The notes under the pieces: generated by a model | What the model saw: only the letters and a program-made list of their open reading frames with translations | Databases searched by the model: none | Told to the model about the DNA's origin: nothing | DNA from: Methylomarinum sp. | Lineage (GTDB): Bacteria > Pseudomonadota > Gammaproteobacteria > Methylococcales > Methylomonadaceae | NCBI GenBank assembly: GCA_013139755.1 | Contig: WTAG01000642.1 | Coordinates: forward strand, 1-14,845 | DNA: 14,845 bases | Direction of reading: 5' to 3' | Shown here: piece by piece, positions 14,500 through 14,845 of the stretch | Position numbering within the stretch: the stretch's first letter is position 1 | Layout: each line of letters begins with the position of its first letter | Position numbers and translations under genes: made by a program

Positions 14500-14845
14500 A
14501 GGTCTTTACCTTCTTGGCTGGCTTGTTTGACCGCTTCAAACATAAAATCCAGGGCTTTGTGTTGGGTAAAGTTTTGTAGGCATTGTTGTCTAAATTCTTG
14601 TTCGGTGGCTTGTTCTTTGGCACAGATAAATGCCCACGGCAGTATCAGCGTGTCTTTAATTAAATCGGCGACATCAAATACTAACGCGCCACGTCGGGTT
14701 TTTCCGTGCATTACAGCAAAACCATGCGGTATGCCTAATACCCAAAGGGTGGTGGCGGCGAGTCCGTAAGCTAAGTAGAGACCTTTGCACGAACCATTTA
14801 GCATAATTTGGTAAAATAAGAGTATATCAAATGATTTATCAAGAA
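14496..14845 (-). CDS. cas1: Type I-F Cas1 integrase, C-terminal part (runs off the window)
   Basis: About 115 residues of the C-terminal end. The frame stays open to the window edge at 14845, so the gene is cut by the window and not shown to be broken. The Cas1f blocks are LYLAYGLAATTLWVLGIPHGFAVMHGKTRRG and LVFDVADLIKDTLILP (seen in segments), holding the His and the two Asp metal ligands of the active site; the tail EFRQQCLQNFTQHKALDFMFEAVKQ is also family-like. Full Cas1f has about 325 residues, so some 200 lie outside. It integrates new spacers with Cas2-3 and IHF. First visible gene of the adaptation pair, coupled to cas2-3. Confidence 0.95.
   Translation of the reverse strand, partial: LDKSFDILLFYQIMLNGSCKGLYLAYGLAATTLWVLGIPHGFAVMHGKTRRGALVFDVADLIKDTLILPWAFICAKEQATEQEFRQQCLQNFTQHKALDFMFEAVKQASQEGKDL

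Overview
This window looks like a low-GC gammaproteobacterial chromosome segment. The basis is the set of families present: an MCE/MlaFED-type transporter with an auxiliary lipoprotein, complete type I-F Cas proteins closely resembling the Pseudomonas Csy set, and an IHF-type leader site. A methanotroph or sulfur-oxidiser-like genome would fit, but the genus cannot be fixed from sequence alone. Every protein gene in the window is on the minus strand.

Layout, left to right. (1) 60-3533: an ABC transporter operon read right to left (permease with N-terminal STAS domain, ATPase, MCE substrate-binding protein, outer-membrane-type auxiliary lipoprotein), closed by an intrinsic terminator. (2) 3672-4025: a fossil of a type I-E CRISPR-Cas locus. 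The first ~100 codons of a type I-E cas1 are fused directly to a solitary I-E CRISPR repeat. (3) 4090-5305: a DUF2442 gene, a MITE-like element and a Phd/YefM-ParE type toxin-antitoxin pair with its promoter. (4) 5440-7231: a type I-F CRISPR array of 28 repeats and 27 spacers, with its leader on the right (IHF consensus, long inverted repeat, TATAAT box abutting the first repeat). (5) 7232-14845: the type I-F cas genes in the order cas1 (cut by the window edge), cas2-3, cas8f, cas5f, cas7f, cas6f.

The most interesting element lies in the 171-bp gap between cas2-3 and cas8f. There, on the plus strand and opposite to every gene, is a mini-CRISPR: a diverged repeat (11146-11173), a 20-nt pseudo-spacer (11174-11193) and a near-perfect repeat (11194-11221). 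The diverged repeat keeps its hairpin through paired changes. The pseudo-spacer matches the cas8f promoter at 11098-11117. That target is preceded by the I-F PAM CC and overlaps the predicted -35 box. Over the first 19 positions the only mismatches are at 6, 12 and 18, the positions where type I crRNA bases are flipped out and do not pair. An extended -10 box sits just upstream of the mini-CRISPR. The simplest reading is a cas-regulating guide RNA (CreR-like): Cas6f would process it, the Csy complex would carry it to the cas8f promoter, and it would repress its own effector operon without cleavage because the guide is 12 nt short.

How the parts would work together: Cas1 and Cas2-3 with IHF insert spacers at the leader; Cas6f cuts array and mini-CRISPR transcripts; Cas8f, Cas5f and Cas7f form the surveillance complex. 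With array crRNA the complex recruits Cas2-3 to destroy invaders; with the short guide it would feed back on cas8f-cas5f-cas7f-cas6f transcription.
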